Positions 50,509 through 59,945 are shown, counted from the first letter of the stretch. The stretch: 64,000 nucleotides of DNA from Bathymodiolus thermophilus thioautotrophic gill symbiont (GCF_003711265.1 NZ_CP024634.1:1302001-1366000), one strand, 5' to 3'. Made by a program: numbers and translations. The notes: generated by a model from the letters alone, not told the origin.

Positions 50509-51540
50509 ATGATTAAACTTACTGAATATAGTCACGGACAAGGGTGCGGTTGCAAGATATCGCCCAAAGTTTTGGATACGATTTTAGCCTCATCTATCGA
50601 TGAAATTGTTGACCCTAATTTATTGGTGGGCAACCATTCCCGTGATGATGCTGCTGTGTATGATTTGGGCAATGGCGAGGCGGTTATTAGCACTACCGAC
50701 TTTTTTATGCCGATTGTTGATGATCCATTTACCTTTGGGCGAATTGCCGCAACTAATGCGATTAGCGATGTGTATGCAATGGGTGGCGTGCCACTGATGG
50801 CAATTGCTATTTTTGGCTGGCCACTGGATAAACTGCCTGCTGAAGTAGGGCAACAGGTTATCGAAGGCGGTCGTAGCGTGTGCCAAGCAGCGGGTATGAT
50901 GCTTGCAGGCGGACACAGTATTGACTCGCCTGAGCCGATTTTCGGTTTGTCAGTAACAGGCAGGGTGACAATTAAACATCTAAAAGAAAATTCAACCGCC
51001 AAAGTGGGGGACAAAATATATCTTACCAAGCCCCTAGGTATTGGCATTTTAACAACCGCACAAAAACAAAAGAAAATTACCCTTGAAGATGAAAAGCGTG
51101 CCATTGACACCATGTGTCAACTCAATGATATTGGTGCCAAATTAGCCAAAATTAAAGGTATTCATGCCATGACTGATGTGACAGGCTTTGGGTTAGGCGG
51201 GCATTTGTCGGAAGTTTGTTTGGGTTCTCAAGTGTCAGCAACGATTGAATACAACAAAGTGCCAACACTACCTAATATTAAAGACTACCTGGCCAACGGT
51301 TGCTCACCGGGTGGTGCACAACGCAATTTTGAAAGTTACGGACAGCATCTTGGTCACATGAACAATGAAATGCAATCTATTATTTGCGACCCGCAAACCA
51401 GCGGTGGCTTGTTAATTATGGTATCTAATGATGCCGAATCTGAATTTCATCAAGTTATGCAAAAATCAGGTTTTGATTTGGAGGCCATTGGTGAGATTGT
51501 TAAAAGCAACGGCCAGCCTATTGTACAAATTAATGCCTGA
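50509..51540 (+). CDS. selD: Selenophosphate synthetase
   Basis: SelD makes selenophosphate from selenide and ATP. The catalytic site is Cys13 and Lys16 in [11 protein letters not shown], so this form uses cysteine and needs no selenocysteine. FDLG-like [16 protein letters not shown] and [10 protein letters not shown] are typical. It has 343 residues. It overlaps selU by 8 bases, so its product probably feeds tRNA selenation. Confidence 0.96.
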   Translation: MIKLTEYSHGQGCGCKISPKVLDTILASSIDEIVDPNLLVGNHSRDDAAVYDLGNGEAVISTTDFFMPIVDDPFTFGRIAATNAISDVYAMGGVPLMAIAIFGWPLDKLPAEVGQQVIEGGRSVCQAAGMMLAGGHSIDSPEPIFGLSVTGRVTIKHLKENSTAKVGDKIYLTKPLGIGILTTAQKQKKITLEDEKRAIDTMCQLNDIGAKLAKIKGIHAMTDVTGFGLGGHLSEVCLGSQVSATIEYNKVPTLPNIKDYLANGCSPGGAQRNFESYGQHLGHMNNEMQSIICDPQTSGGLLIMVSNDAESEFHQVMQKSGFDLEAIGEIVKSNGQPIVQINA

Positions 51541-52624
51541 ATTAACGCAAATTACCGATTTTACTCGCCTGTTTTCCAACAATATCCCCCTTATAGACAG
51601 TAGGGCACCAATTGAATTTAAACAAGGTGCTTTTCCGCATACACACAATCTTATATTGATGAACGATGAGGAGCGTGAGGAGATAGGTACTTGCTACAAA
51701 AACAAAGGTCAGGCGCAAGCCATTGGGCTTGGACACCAATTGGTGCAAGGCAAAGTAAAAGACCAGCGTATAGAAGCGTGGCTTGAGTTTGTTAAAAACA
51801 ACCCGAACGGCGCCCTGTACTGCTTTCGTGGTGGATTGCGTAGCCAAATTGCCCAGCAATGGATTTATGAGGCTTCTGGTATTGATTATCCGCGCATTAC
51901 TGGTGGTTACAAGGCATTGCGTCGGTTTCTTATTGAGGAAACGGATAGAATTATGCAGAAAATCACACCTGTTGTTATTGGCGGACAAACAGGTTGCGGT
52001 AAAACTTTGTTGCTTAATAAGTTTAAAAATACCATTGATTTAGAAGGTTTGGCAAACCACCGTGGCTCCGCCTTTGGCAACACCACCACACCACAACCCA
52101 CACAGATTAATTTTGAAAACACCTTGGCGATTGAACTTATTAAACAACAGCATTGTGCCCATTTAATTTTTGAAGATGAAGGTGCAAACATCGGTGCTAA
52201 TCATATTCCTGATTGCATACAAGTCAAAACTAGACAAGCCGATTTAATTCTGCTTGACGCTAGCACCGAACAACGACTTCAAGTTAGCATGGATGCGTAT
52301 GTAATTGATATGTGCCAAAATTTCATAAAACTTGACAGTCAACACGGCTTTAGCAATTTTGCTAATTATTGGCTAACTAGCCTAGAAAAAATCCAAAAAC
52401 GCCTAGGTTTGGAGCGCTATCAGGCGCTATTGAAGAAGGTAAATACAGCGCTTTCAATGTATCAAGAGCAGGACAATGCCACAGGTTTTTACCCAGTAAT
52501 TGAAGAATTATTGGTAGATTATTACGACCCAATGTATGATTATCAAATCCAAAAAAAGATGGACAGAGTGGTATTCAAAGGCAATGCTGAAGAAGTATTG
52601 TCTTACTTGAAAACCTTTGCATAA
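51533..52624 (+). CDS. selU: tRNA 2-selenouridine synthase
   Basis: SelU (YbbB) replaces sulfur by selenium at the wobble uridine of some tRNAs. The N-terminal rhodanese domain carries the catalytic Cys in [11 protein letters not shown]. The P-loop is [12 protein letters not shown]. The start at 51533 ([10 protein letters not shown]) matches the family; the longest frame adds 35 codons inside selD. The last bases, including the stop, match a MITE end over 14 bases (52613-52626), which may be chance. Confidence 0.94.
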   Translation: MPELTQITDFTRLFSNNIPLIDSRAPIEFKQGAFPHTHNLILMNDEEREEIGTCYKNKGQAQAIGLGHQLVQGKVKDQRIEAWLEFVKNNPNGALYCFRGGLRSQIAQQWIYEASGIDYPRITGGYKALRRFLIEETDRIMQKITPVVIGGQTGCGKTLLLNKFKNTIDLEGLANHRGSAFGNTTTPQPTQINFENTLAIELIKQQHCAHLIFEDEGANIGANHIPDCIQVKTRQADLILLDASTEQRLQVSMDAYVIDMCQNFIKLDSQHGFSNFANYWLTSLEKIQKRLGLERYQALLKKVNTALSMYQEQDNATGFYPVIEELLVDYYDPMYDYQIQKKMDRVVFKGNAEEVLSYLKTFA

Positions 52625-53018
52625 ATTATAAACCCCAACAATTCTGGACAACAATTTAATTTTCCTTGTTTTAAACCCGTTAAACTAAACAAAAAAAATG
52701 ATTAAAAACGAACCAAATGCACATTTACATTAAGACGCCTGAACTATTACAAAATGAACAAACCTTATCAGCGTAGCAGCAATAGATTAGATCATGTCAA
52801 TGGCTAAAGTCTAAGTGTGTTAAAACCCGCATTGGCGAATTAAATTTATCAGTACCCCAAACAAGAAATTGTGATTTTTACCCTAATTGCCTGGAAAGAA
52901 GTTTACTTAACCAGATATTTAACACCTGCCTAGAAAATAGCTGAATTGGAAAAAGTGGCTTGAAATGTGTCCAAGTAAATTAGACCAGTTTAGCATCTAA
53001 AGAAATTGGTTAAATTTT
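52625..53018. other. Non-coding, possibly decayed sequence
   Basis: No intact gene is present on either strand. Short open stretches (NEQTLSA-like and KQEIVIFTLIAWKEVYLTRY) suggest a dead gene. TCTGGACAACAATTTAA near 52644 and the inverse of GTGTCCAAGTAAATT near 52970 form weak inverted ends about 330 bases apart, perhaps an old insertion. I cannot name it. Confidence 0.3.
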
Positions 53019-53336
53019 TTACAGACTTGTTATAAGAGAGTCAATATCACGACTAGCATTAAAAATAAACAACACTTCTACAGTTTGTTTACCGTCTAAA
53101 ACGCGGTAGTAATTATTGTAACTACCATGTGAGAAAATTCTAATTTCCTTGTCTAAATCTAAATTTTCCACTACTTTTCCCGAATATGGAAAAATTGATA
53201 ATGTCTTTTTTAATGAGGTTGTTAATTCCTTGACAAAACTACCCGCTTTAACGGGTTTGTCTAAGGCAATATAATCAGAAATTTCCAGTAATCCATCTAC
53301 GGCATTTTGAGAGAATACCGCTTTGCAGTGATTCAT
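53019..53336 (-). CDS. RelE/ParE-type toxin
   Basis: This 105-residue protein has the ParE/RelE fold pattern: KAVFSQNAVDGLLEISDYI at the start, the FPYSGKVVENL loop and the C-terminal strand pair with IRIFSHGSYNNYYRVLDG and VLFIFNASRDID. These toxins target gyrase or mRNA on ribosomes; which applies here is unclear. It overlaps the antitoxin stop by 4 bases (ATGA). Confidence 0.82.
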   Translation of the reverse strand: MNHCKAVFSQNAVDGLLEISDYIALDKPVKAGSFVKELTTSLKKTLSIFPYSGKVVENLDLDKEIRIFSHGSYNNYYRVLDGKQTVEVLFIFNASRDIDSLITSL

Positions 53337-53570
53337 TTTTTGTTTTTGGCTAGTATTCTTTGCCCTGCTTCATTTTTCAAATCCTCAATAAATTCATCAG
53401 TCAGTTCATATGTTTTACCAACTTTGGCATCAGCCAAACCAGCTTTAACACCTGCCTTAATTGTTTCCCTCATAGAATCTGCCAGTTCAAATATAGCCGG
53501 CAAGTTTTCCATAGAAAGCATCACTCCAACAGGATGAGTTTTGTGCTTCTTTTGAAGTAATTGTTTTCAT
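53333..53570 (-). pseudogene. Phd/YefM-like antitoxin with internal deletion
   Basis: An ATG at 53570 starts MKTITSKEAQN, a Phd-type N terminus, but that frame ends after 27 codons. The C-terminal part (GVMLSMENLPAIFELADSM to AGQRILAKNKK) lies in another frame and can start only at a GTG/ATG at 53524/53521. The conserved middle that continues the DNA-binding domain is missing, so a deletion of roughly 50 bases joined the two parts out of frame. The remaining 62-63-residue piece keeps the toxin-binding tail. Confidence 0.7.
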
Positions 53571-53597
53571 GCGCATAACTCCAAAAATTAATGACAA

Positions 53598-53614
53598 TGT
53601 AGTTATTGTAGTTA
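53598..53614. promoter_or_regulatory. Operator-like direct repeat upstream of antitoxin
   Basis: TGTAGTTA occurs twice with a 9-base period (53598-53605, 53607-53614), and ACAAT/ATTGT forms an inverted pair over the same site. It lies about 30 bases before the antitoxin ATG, where Phd-family proteins bind. The assignment is tentative. Confidence 0.35.
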
Positions 53615-53702
53615 CTTCAAAGAAAAATCAAAACTTTTTACGAAATTTATCTACGCCGATAATTGAGAAACAACTACAAATATCAAAATCGATATACTTA
53701 AA

Positions 53703-53851
53703 GAGACCTTTGCATAAATATGGATGATTAGCAAAATTCAATTTTTATCTAATTGGTAATTGTCCTAGCAGGGCTAAGGCTGGGTTTAAAAAATTACCAA
53801 GTGGGTGAAAAGTGGATTCTTGATGATTACTCATATTTATGTAAAGGTCTC
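53703..53851. mobile_element. MITE copy 5
   Basis: This 149-bp element runs in the opposite orientation to copies 2-4. It begins GAGACCTTTGCATAAATATG and ends TTATGTAAAGGTCTC, with the core CAGGGCTAAGGCTGGGTTTA. It is flanked by the 5-bp direct repeat TTAAA (53698-53702, 53852-53856). It sits between the toxin locus and the ribonucleotide reductase locus. Confidence 0.88.
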
Positions 53852-54024
53852 TTAAAATAACAATCCTCCCAATCAAGGGTTTTTAAGTTTTGTAATACCC
53901 ATAAAACCACACCACCCATAAGCAGAAAATCCTGCTCCAATCCACTGCTATCAATCCATTTTAAAAAGTTGTCAGAAAAGGGTAATGTATTTTATGTAAA
54001 GGTCTTGCTTAAATGAAAAATCAA
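53852..54024. other. Intergenic stretch with a single MITE-end fragment
   Basis: TTTATGTAAAGGTCT at 53991-54005 is identical to the terminal 15 bases of MITE copies 4 and 5 without its final C, but no partner end is seen. The remainder has no gene. It follows the 3' end of the ferredoxin gene. Confidence 0.4.
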
Positions 54025-54294
54025 TCAAGTAAAATCACGCAAGCCTATTTTAATATCTGTAATTGGTTTTGCCTGACAAGCAAGAATTTCCCCTGGCGAG
54101 AGTGGCACCAAGCAATCTTCGTGCATTACATCACCCGATAAAAGTTGCAATATGCAAGAGCCACAATGCCCTTGTCGGCAAGAATAATCAATCAGCACAT
54201 TATGCACCTCCAATTCACTCAGAATTGAGCGCTCACCAAATACATACAGCGATTCGGTCTTGCCATTGATATTGTCAACTTCTATTTTTAACAT
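54025..54294 (-). CDS. yfaE: 2Fe-2S ferredoxin of the YfaE type
   Basis: This 89-residue plant-type ferredoxin has the cluster ligands in CRQGHCGSC and a later ACQAKP cysteine. Beside nrdB, such proteins (YfaE) help maintain the diferric-tyrosyl radical cofactor of NrdB. Three bases separate it from nrdB. Confidence 0.9.
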   Translation of the reverse strand: MLKIEVDNINGKTESLYVFGERSILSELEVHNVLIDYSCRQGHCGSCILQLLSGDVMHEDCLVPLSPGEILACQAKPITDIKIGLRDFT

Positions 54295-54297
54295 GCG

Positions 54298-55434
54298 TTA
54301 TAATTTGAAATCACCAAAATCAGCGTCTTTCTCGTCTAGCGTGTTGTCAATAGCACTAACCAAATACGAGGTGATTTCGGTTTCTTGTGGCGCAACTTGA
54401 ACATTGTCAGAATCTAACCAGTGGTTAATCCACGGCAGGGGATTGGTGCGATCATCGAAGAAAAGAGGGAGGTTAAGGGCTTTCATACGCACATTGGTAA
54501 TGTATTCCAGATACTGCTTAAGGATTTCGGCGTTCAGGCCAATCATTGAGCCATCACGGAATAAATATTCTGCCCAGTCTTTTTCTTGTTCACAGGCTTC
54601 TTTAAACATGGCAATGACTTCTCCTTCACATTCTTTGGCAATTTTTTGCATATCAACATCATCCTTGCCTTCACGCATTAAATTAAGTATATGTTGCGTA
54701 CCTGCAAGGTGTAATGCTTCATCACGGGCAATCATTTTGATAATTTTGGCATTGCCTTCCATTACTTTGCGTTCGGCAAAAGCAAATGAACAGGCAAAAC
54801 TCACATAAAAGCGCACCGCTTCAAGGATATTAACCGACATAATGGTGAGATAAAGTTGTTTTTTTAAGGCATACAGTTCTATTGACATTTCATGTCCTTG
54901 AGCTGTTATCTTGCCTGTGCCGTGTAATAAATACGCCTGAGTGTATTTAATCAACTCATCGTAGTGTTTGGAGACACTCTCGGCACGCTTAATAATTTCA
55001 TCAGTTTTCATAATATCATCAAACACCACACCCGGCTCATTGACAATAGCACGAATAATATGTGTATAAGAACGAGAATGAATGGTTTCAGAAAACGACC
55101 AAGTTTCAATCCAGTTTTCCAATTCTGGCAAAGAAACAATCGGCAAAAAGGCAATACTAGGGCTTCTACCTTGCACAGAATCAAGCAAAATCTGGTATTG
55201 CAAATTGGAAATAAAAATATGTTTTTCATTGGGCAATAACTTGGAAAAATCTATTTTATCCTTAGAAACATCAATTTCCTCAGGTCGCCAAAAAAACGAA
55301 AGTTGCTTTTCAGTAAGCTTTTCAAATATCTCAAACTTTTGTTTATCAAAGCGTGCCACATTTACGCTACGACCAAAAAACATCGGCTCGGTTAATGTGT
55401 CACCCACTTCCTTACTAAAAATACTATATGACAT
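54298..55434 (-). CDS. nrdB: Ribonucleotide reductase class Ia, beta subunit
   Basis: NrdB holds the diiron-tyrosyl radical that starts ribonucleotide reduction. [15 protein letters not shown] contains the radical tyrosine (E. coli Tyr122 region) and iron ligands Glu and His. [15 protein letters not shown] carries the second ligand set. At 378 residues it has normal length. In most bacteria it directly follows nrdA; here HAD and rhuM genes stand between them. Confidence 0.96.
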   Translation of the reverse strand: MSYSIFSKEVGDTLTEPMFFGRSVNVARFDKQKFEIFEKLTEKQLSFFWRPEEIDVSKDKIDFSKLLPNEKHIFISNLQYQILLDSVQGRSPSIAFLPIVSLPELENWIETWSFSETIHSRSYTHIIRAIVNEPGVVFDDIMKTDEIIKRAESVSKHYDELIKYTQAYLLHGTGKITAQGHEMSIELYALKKQLYLTIMSVNILEAVRFYVSFACSFAFAERKVMEGNAKIIKMIARDEALHLAGTQHILNLMREGKDDVDMQKIAKECEGEVIAMFKEACEQEKDWAEYLFRDGSMIGLNAEILKQYLEYITNVRMKALNLPLFFDDRTNPLPWINHWLDSDNVQVAPQETEITSYLVSAIDNTLDEKDADFGDFKL

Positions 55435-55524
55435 AAAAATTCTCCAGTTCTTTTTTTAAATTCACTTTCATTGTGTTGCCCCACATTTTGCAAGCGCTTA
55501 ACTTTTTAAATAAAAATTTATCAC

Positions 55525-56550
55525 TCACTTTTTGCCCTTTATTTGCTCAATAACTTTATCAAAATCAGAGTAGACTTCTTGAGTTTTGTTAAAGTCATCG
55601 TATATTAAACTTGCTTTTTCTTCAGCCTGTTTTTTAGATTTTTTGCCCAAATTTTCAAGAATTTTATACTCATTAAATGCCAGAAATTTATTAACAGAAT
55701 CCGCCAAATCTTGCATAGTCATTGTAGTGCGATTGCCGATCACTATCTCAATATGGTCAAAATATGAACTAATGGACTGTTCTAAATTTTTAATTTCATT
55801 TTCTGTTAAATAATTTTTAGCAATTTTAGTATCAGATTTTAAAACCCTGCCATTCGGGGCGTTTTTCCAAGTTTTTAATCCCATGTGGGGCAAAGATTTA
55901 TCCGCATGAGTATAAATAATTTCAGCAGCCGTTTGCCCTGTAATGGCATAATGGAATTTGTTTTGCACGCTAGCAAAAAAGTTTTTGGTTGTGTTGGAAT
56001 TTTTGTCATAATCAATACTACACTCTGCATAAATATCAGTTATTTGTTGATAAATTCTCCGCTCACTTGTTCTGATTGAGCGAACACGCTCTAAAAGTTC
56101 TTTAAAATAATCTTTGCCAAAATGTTTGCCATTTTTAAGGCGTTCATCATCCATGGCAAAGCCTTTAATAATAAATCCTTTTAAAATATTGGTTGCCCAA
56201 ATTCTAAATTGAGTGGCTTTGTTGGAATTAACTCGATAACCTGCAGATAAAATAGCATCAAGATTATAATATTTAACGCTTATATTTTGAGTTTTTCCAG
56301 CAATAGCGCCGTGTTGAGTGGTATTTTCCAAAATGGAAACAACCACTTTTTCATCTAACTCGCCAGATTCAAAAATATTTTTTAAATGTTTACTAATAGC
56401 AGGCACTTGCACGCCAAATAATTGGGCAATTTGTGCCTGTGATAACCAGAGCGTCTCATTGTGCAAGTAAGTCTCTACTCTAATATCGCCATTACCATCA
56501 CTGTATAGCAAAAATTCGGTTAATTCATCTTGAATGGTTAATTTATTCAT
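55525..56550 (-). CDS. rhuM: RhuM-family protein
   Basis: The protein (341 residues from the ATG at 56550) matches the virulence_RhuM family. The N-terminal winged-helix-like part has LWLSQAQIAQLFGVQVPAISKHLKNIF, and QHGAIAGKTQNISVKYYNLDAILSAGYRVNS is the hallmark. The C-terminal half includes FFASVQNKFHYAITGQTAAEII. The molecular role is unknown; homologues occur in islands and near restriction systems. It is an unexpected guest between nrdA and nrdB. Confidence 0.9.
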   Translation of the reverse strand: MNKLTIQDELTEFLLYSDGNGDIRVETYLHNETLWLSQAQIAQLFGVQVPAISKHLKNIFESGELDEKVVVSILENTTQHGAIAGKTQNISVKYYNLDAILSAGYRVNSNKATQFRIWATNILKGFIIKGFAMDDERLKNGKHFGKDYFKELLERVRSIRTSERRIYQQITDIYAECSIDYDKNSNTTKNFFASVQNKFHYAITGQTAAEIIYTHADKSLPHMGLKTWKNAPNGRVLKSDTKIAKNYLTENEIKNLEQSISSYFDHIEIVIGNRTTMTMQDLADSVNKFLAFNEYKILENLGKKSKKQAEEKASLIYDDFNKTQEVYSDFDKVIEQIKGKK

Positions 56551-56625
56551 AATAGAGTTCGTCAATGGGTTTGTCGGTGGCAACACTTATGTCATCCATA
56601 TATTTTCGATTGAATGGCATCATTT

Positions 56626-57462
56626 TTATTTTGTGTATTGCTCAACGCTTGCTTTTGTTGAAATTTGATTAAGAATACTTTTAAGGACTTGGTCTATTTC
56701 TGAGCCATCAGAATAATCTGCTTTGGCGACATAATTTGCTCTGTCATTTTGCAATAACTCTTGTGCTTTTTCTTTGGCTTCTTTAGTCTCGGGTGAGTAT
56801 ACGGCAATTGAAGTGCCGCCTTGGTAATTGAGCATTTTCATGGCGGGAATGTCGGTGGCACCGTCTCCGATATAAATCATATTTTCAAACAGAATAGGGC
56901 GCTTTTGCGGTGGTGTGTATTTATTAATGCTGGAATTATCCCAAGCGTTGTAAATGCCTTTGTTAATACGAAATAAATATTGTGTTTTGGTGGTGTAATT
57001 AATAGCCAATGCCGGCCATTCTGGCACGCCTTCGTGGTCGTATTTGAATGAGGAGGCAAAAATGCATTTAAATTCTGTAGCGATTGAGGTGCCTTCAATC
57101 ATTTCTTTGGTGCCCGATGAAATAATATAATGCGTTAGATCAATACACTTGTCTTTGGCATGCTGATTAATTCTGGCAAAATATTGCTCAACACCTTCAA
57201 AATATTTAACACTTTGCCCGTGTTCTTTAATTTTTTCTTTTTTACAACTTACTTTTTTCTCTTTGGCCTTTTCAATCAATAAATACATGTACGCCAAAAT
57301 CTCATCCATTTCATTCTCTTTGGTTATCTCTTTTACTTCCTTCCAAAAATCTGTCGTTGTTAGTCCTAAATTAGGAATAAAAGAATTTTCTTGAATGTTT
57401 CCCTGGGCAAGCGTACCATCAAAATCATAAACAATAGCAACAGTGGTATTTTTTTTAGGCAT
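56626..57462 (-). CDS. HAD-superfamily phosphatase
   Basis: Motif I is YDFDGTLA, motif II lies in IISSGTKEM, and motif IV is MIYIGDGATDIPAMKML, which together define a HAD hydrolase of 278 residues. The substrate is unknown; a nucleotide or sugar phosphate is possible given its neighbours. It starts 9 bases after the nrdA stop and is probably co-transcribed. Confidence 0.85.
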   Translation of the reverse strand: MPKKNTTVAIVYDFDGTLAQGNIQENSFIPNLGLTTTDFWKEVKEITKENEMDEILAYMYLLIEKAKEKKVSCKKEKIKEHGQSVKYFEGVEQYFARINQHAKDKCIDLTHYIISSGTKEMIEGTSIATEFKCIFASSFKYDHEGVPEWPALAINYTTKTQYLFRINKGIYNAWDNSSINKYTPPQKRPILFENMIYIGDGATDIPAMKMLNYQGGTSIAVYSPETKEAKEKAQELLQNDRANYVAKADYSDGSEIDQVLKSILNQISTKASVEQYTK

Positions 57463-57471
57463 ATTAACTTT

Positions 57472-59748
57472 TTATAACTTGCAAACGCCATCAGCACAAG
57501 CATTGTCATCCTCTTTTTCCAGCATATCCTCACCACCACCATCGCGTGTTGTGTGATAGTAAAGTGTTTTAATGCCATATTTATAAGTCTTTAATAAATC
57601 CATTAAAAACAGTTTCATTGGCACTCTATTACCTTCAAATTGTGAGGGGTCGTAATGGGTGTTGGTGGAAATGGATTGATCGACAAATTTTTGCATAATG
57701 CCACAAAGTTGCAGGTAGCCTTCGTTGTCTTTAATGTCCCACAATAATTCATATTGATTTTTTAATTTTTCATATTCTGGCACAATTTGCTTCAAGATGC
57801 CGTCTTTGGATTGTTTGACTGATACAAACCCTCTAGGTGGCTCAATGCCGTTGGTTGAATTGGAGATTTGTGAAGAGCTTTCGCACGGCATCAAGGCAGT
57901 TAAGGTTGAGTTTCTGAGTCCTGTTGATTTAATGTCTTGGCGTAGTGCATCCCAATCCAATTCTAATGCACAATCACAAAAAATATCAATGTCTTTTTTG
58001 TAAGAATCAATGGGCATAATGCCTTTTGCATATTGAGTTTCAGAGAACAAAGGGCAGGCGCCCAATTCTTTTGCCAATATATTCGAGGCTTTTAACGCAT
58101 AATATTGCAAAGCCTCAAAGGTCTTATGAATAAGTTGATTGCCCGACCCGTCAGAATATTTTGCCCCATTTTTGGCTAAATAATAAGCGAGATTGGTCAC
58201 CCCAATACCGAGTGTGCGACGATTTTTACTGGCAAGTTCGGCTGCTTTTATGGGGTAATCTTGATAATCAAGCAAACAATCTAATGAGCGCACAATAATA
58301 TCAGTTAGCACCTCAATTTCATCTAAAGAATCTAATGCACCAAGGTTGATTGCTGATAGCGTGCAGAGTGCCACTTCGCCATTTTCATCTTGTACTGAAT
58401 ACAGCGGCTTGGTTGGTAGCGTGATTTCCATACAAAGATTGGATTGCTTAATGGGTGCTTGCTTGGCATCAAAGGCACTGTGGGTGTTGCAATGGTCAAC
58501 ATTTTGTAAATAAATACGCCCTGTGTTAGCGCGTTCTTGCATAAATTTGGTAAACAATTCTCTGGCTTTAATGGTTTGCTTTCTAATTGAATCGTCTTGC
58601 TCATATTGCTCGTATAAGCGTTTAAATTCTTCCTGATCAGCAAAAAAAGCATCGTATAAACCCGGTGCATCATGCGGTGAAAATAAAGTAATATTGCCAT
58701 CTTCAAGAAAGCGCTGATACATCAAGCCATTAAATTGCACGCCATAATCTAAATGGCGAATACGATTTTCGTCTGTGCCTGCGTTATTTTTAAGCACCAA
58801 TAAACTTTCAATTTCCAAATGCCATAAAGGATAGAATAGGGTGGCAGCACCACCGCGAACCCCGCCTTGAGAACAAGATTTAACCGCCGTATGAAAGTGC
58901 TTGTAAAAAGGAATGCAACCTGTGTGTGTCGCTTCACCGCCTCGAATAGGACTGCCAATAGCGCGAATTTTTCCACCATTAATCCCAATACCAGCCCGCT
59001 GGGAAACATATTTAACAATTGCACCAGCGGCAGCACTAATTGAGTCCAAATCATCATCTGCCTCAATTAACACACAAGAAGAAAATTGGCGTGTCGGTGT
59101 TCTAACACCTGCCATAATAGGAGTGGGAAGAGAAATTTTAAACAAACTCACTGCGTCATAAAAACGCTTCACAATATCCATACGCACACTGGCTTCATAT
59201 TCTTGAAATAAGCACATACCCACCAGCACATAAAGCAATTGCGGAGATTCGTAAATTTCTCCAGTAACACGATTTTGCACCAAATATTTACCTTCTAATT
59301 GTTTAACGGCAGCATAAGAAAATTTCATATCACGCCAATGGTCAATATAAGAATCTAGCGTTTCAATTTCCTCCTGAGTATATTTATTAAGAATGTCTTT
59401 GTCGTAAACGCCCAATGCCGTAAATTTCTTAATATGCTCAAAAAGTGGCGGTGGCGTGAAGGATTTAAATGCTTTTTTACGCAAATGAAAAATAGCCAAC
59501 CGTGCAGCCAAATATTGATAATCTGGCACCTCTGTTGAGATTAAATCTGCCGCTGATTTAATAATGGTTTCATGAATGTCTTCCGTCTTAATGCCATCAA
59601 AAAATGCCAACTGCGCATTGATTTCAACTTGGCTAACACTAACGCCTTGTAAGTCTTGCGAAGCCCAGTGCACAACACGATGAATTTTCTCCATATCAAT
59701 GGATTCTTGTTTGCCATTTCGCTTGGTAACCTGAATGTCTTTTTCCAT
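57472..59748 (-). CDS. nrdA: Ribonucleotide reductase class Ia, alpha subunit
   Basis: NrdA is the catalytic subunit. The N-terminal ATP-cone region (VTKRNGKQESIDMEKIHRVV) gives allosteric control. The active region includes RQFSSCVLIE and SNSTNGIEPPRGF. The C-terminal redox tail has two cysteines (CADGVCKL). The start was placed at MEKDIQVTKRNG because the longest frame adds 18 codons that lie in a repeat of the ribosome site. The 758-residue length fits class Ia. Confidence 0.96.
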   Translation of the reverse strand: MEKDIQVTKRNGKQESIDMEKIHRVVHWASQDLQGVSVSQVEINAQLAFFDGIKTEDIHETIIKSAADLISTEVPDYQYLAARLAIFHLRKKAFKSFTPPPLFEHIKKFTALGVYDKDILNKYTQEEIETLDSYIDHWRDMKFSYAAVKQLEGKYLVQNRVTGEIYESPQLLYVLVGMCLFQEYEASVRMDIVKRFYDAVSLFKISLPTPIMAGVRTPTRQFSSCVLIEADDDLDSISAAAGAIVKYVSQRAGIGINGGKIRAIGSPIRGGEATHTGCIPFYKHFHTAVKSCSQGGVRGGAATLFYPLWHLEIESLLVLKNNAGTDENRIRHLDYGVQFNGLMYQRFLEDGNITLFSPHDAPGLYDAFFADQEEFKRLYEQYEQDDSIRKQTIKARELFTKFMQERANTGRIYLQNVDHCNTHSAFDAKQAPIKQSNLCMEITLPTKPLYSVQDENGEVALCTLSAINLGALDSLDEIEVLTDIIVRSLDCLLDYQDYPIKAAELASKNRRTLGIGVTNLAYYLAKNGAKYSDGSGNQLIHKTFEALQYYALKASNILAKELGACPLFSETQYAKGIMPIDSYKKDIDIFCDCALELDWDALRQDIKSTGLRNSTLTALMPCESSSQISNSTNGIEPPRGFVSVKQSKDGILKQIVPEYEKLKNQYELLWDIKDNEGYLQLCGIMQKFVDQSISTNTHYDPSQFEGNRVPMKLFLMDLLKTYKYGIKTLYYHTTRDGGGEDMLEKEDDNACADGVCKL

Positions 59749-59792
59749 TTTTCCCTTTGCTTGGTGGTTTAAATGTCTTTTTCCATTTTTCC
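59734..59792 (-). repeat. Duplicated start region of nrdA with decoy mini-ORF
   Basis: A 21-base sequence holding the AAGGAAAAATGG-like ribosome site and start codon occurs twice (59734-59754, 59772-59792), 38 bases apart. The upstream copy encodes ATG GAA AAA GAC ATT TAA (59786-59769), a five-residue peptide MEKDI and a stop. The downstream copy starts nrdA with the same MEKDI. The decoy could reduce or regulate nrdA translation. Confidence 0.7.
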
Positions 59793-59798
59793 TGAAAA

Positions 59799-59845
59799 AC
59801 ACTATATCTAGTGTTTGAAAATTAAAATGGCACTAAATATAGTAT
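59799..59845 (-). promoter_or_regulatory. Pair of NrdR boxes upstream of nrdA
   Basis: ACACTATATCTAGTGT (59799-59814) fits the known NrdR consensus and is a near palindrome. A second, weaker box GCACTAAATATAGTAT (59830-59845) begins exactly 31 bases away, the normal three-turn spacing. NrdR represses ribonucleotide reductase genes when dATP is high. The promoter itself lies among the AT-rich bases nearby; TTGCTA and TATATT are 18 bases apart. Confidence 0.8.
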
Positions 59846-59858
59846 ATTATATATAATT

Positions 59859-59945
59859 TTAGCAAAGTTAAGACTGGGTTTAAAAAAATATCAAGCAGGT
59901 AAAAAGTGGGTTTTTTGATGATTATTTATGTTTATACAGGAATCT
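59859..59945. repeat. Decayed half MITE
   Basis: GTTAAGACTGGGTTTAAAAA, TAAAAAGTGGGTTTTTTGAT and GATTATTTATGTTTATACAG match the left half of MITE copy 5's core to right end with substitutions. It separates the nrd operon from the toxin locus and borders the nrdA promoter. Confidence 0.55.

Noticed and set aside
50509-50560. Selenocysteine codon and SECIS in selD
   Set aside because: The catalytic position is an ordinary cysteine codon and no in-frame TGA is present.
15249-53851. The repeated 57-163 bp palindromes as a CRISPR array
   Set aside because: The copies are kilobases apart, flanked by target duplications and have terminal inverted repeats, so they are mobile elements.
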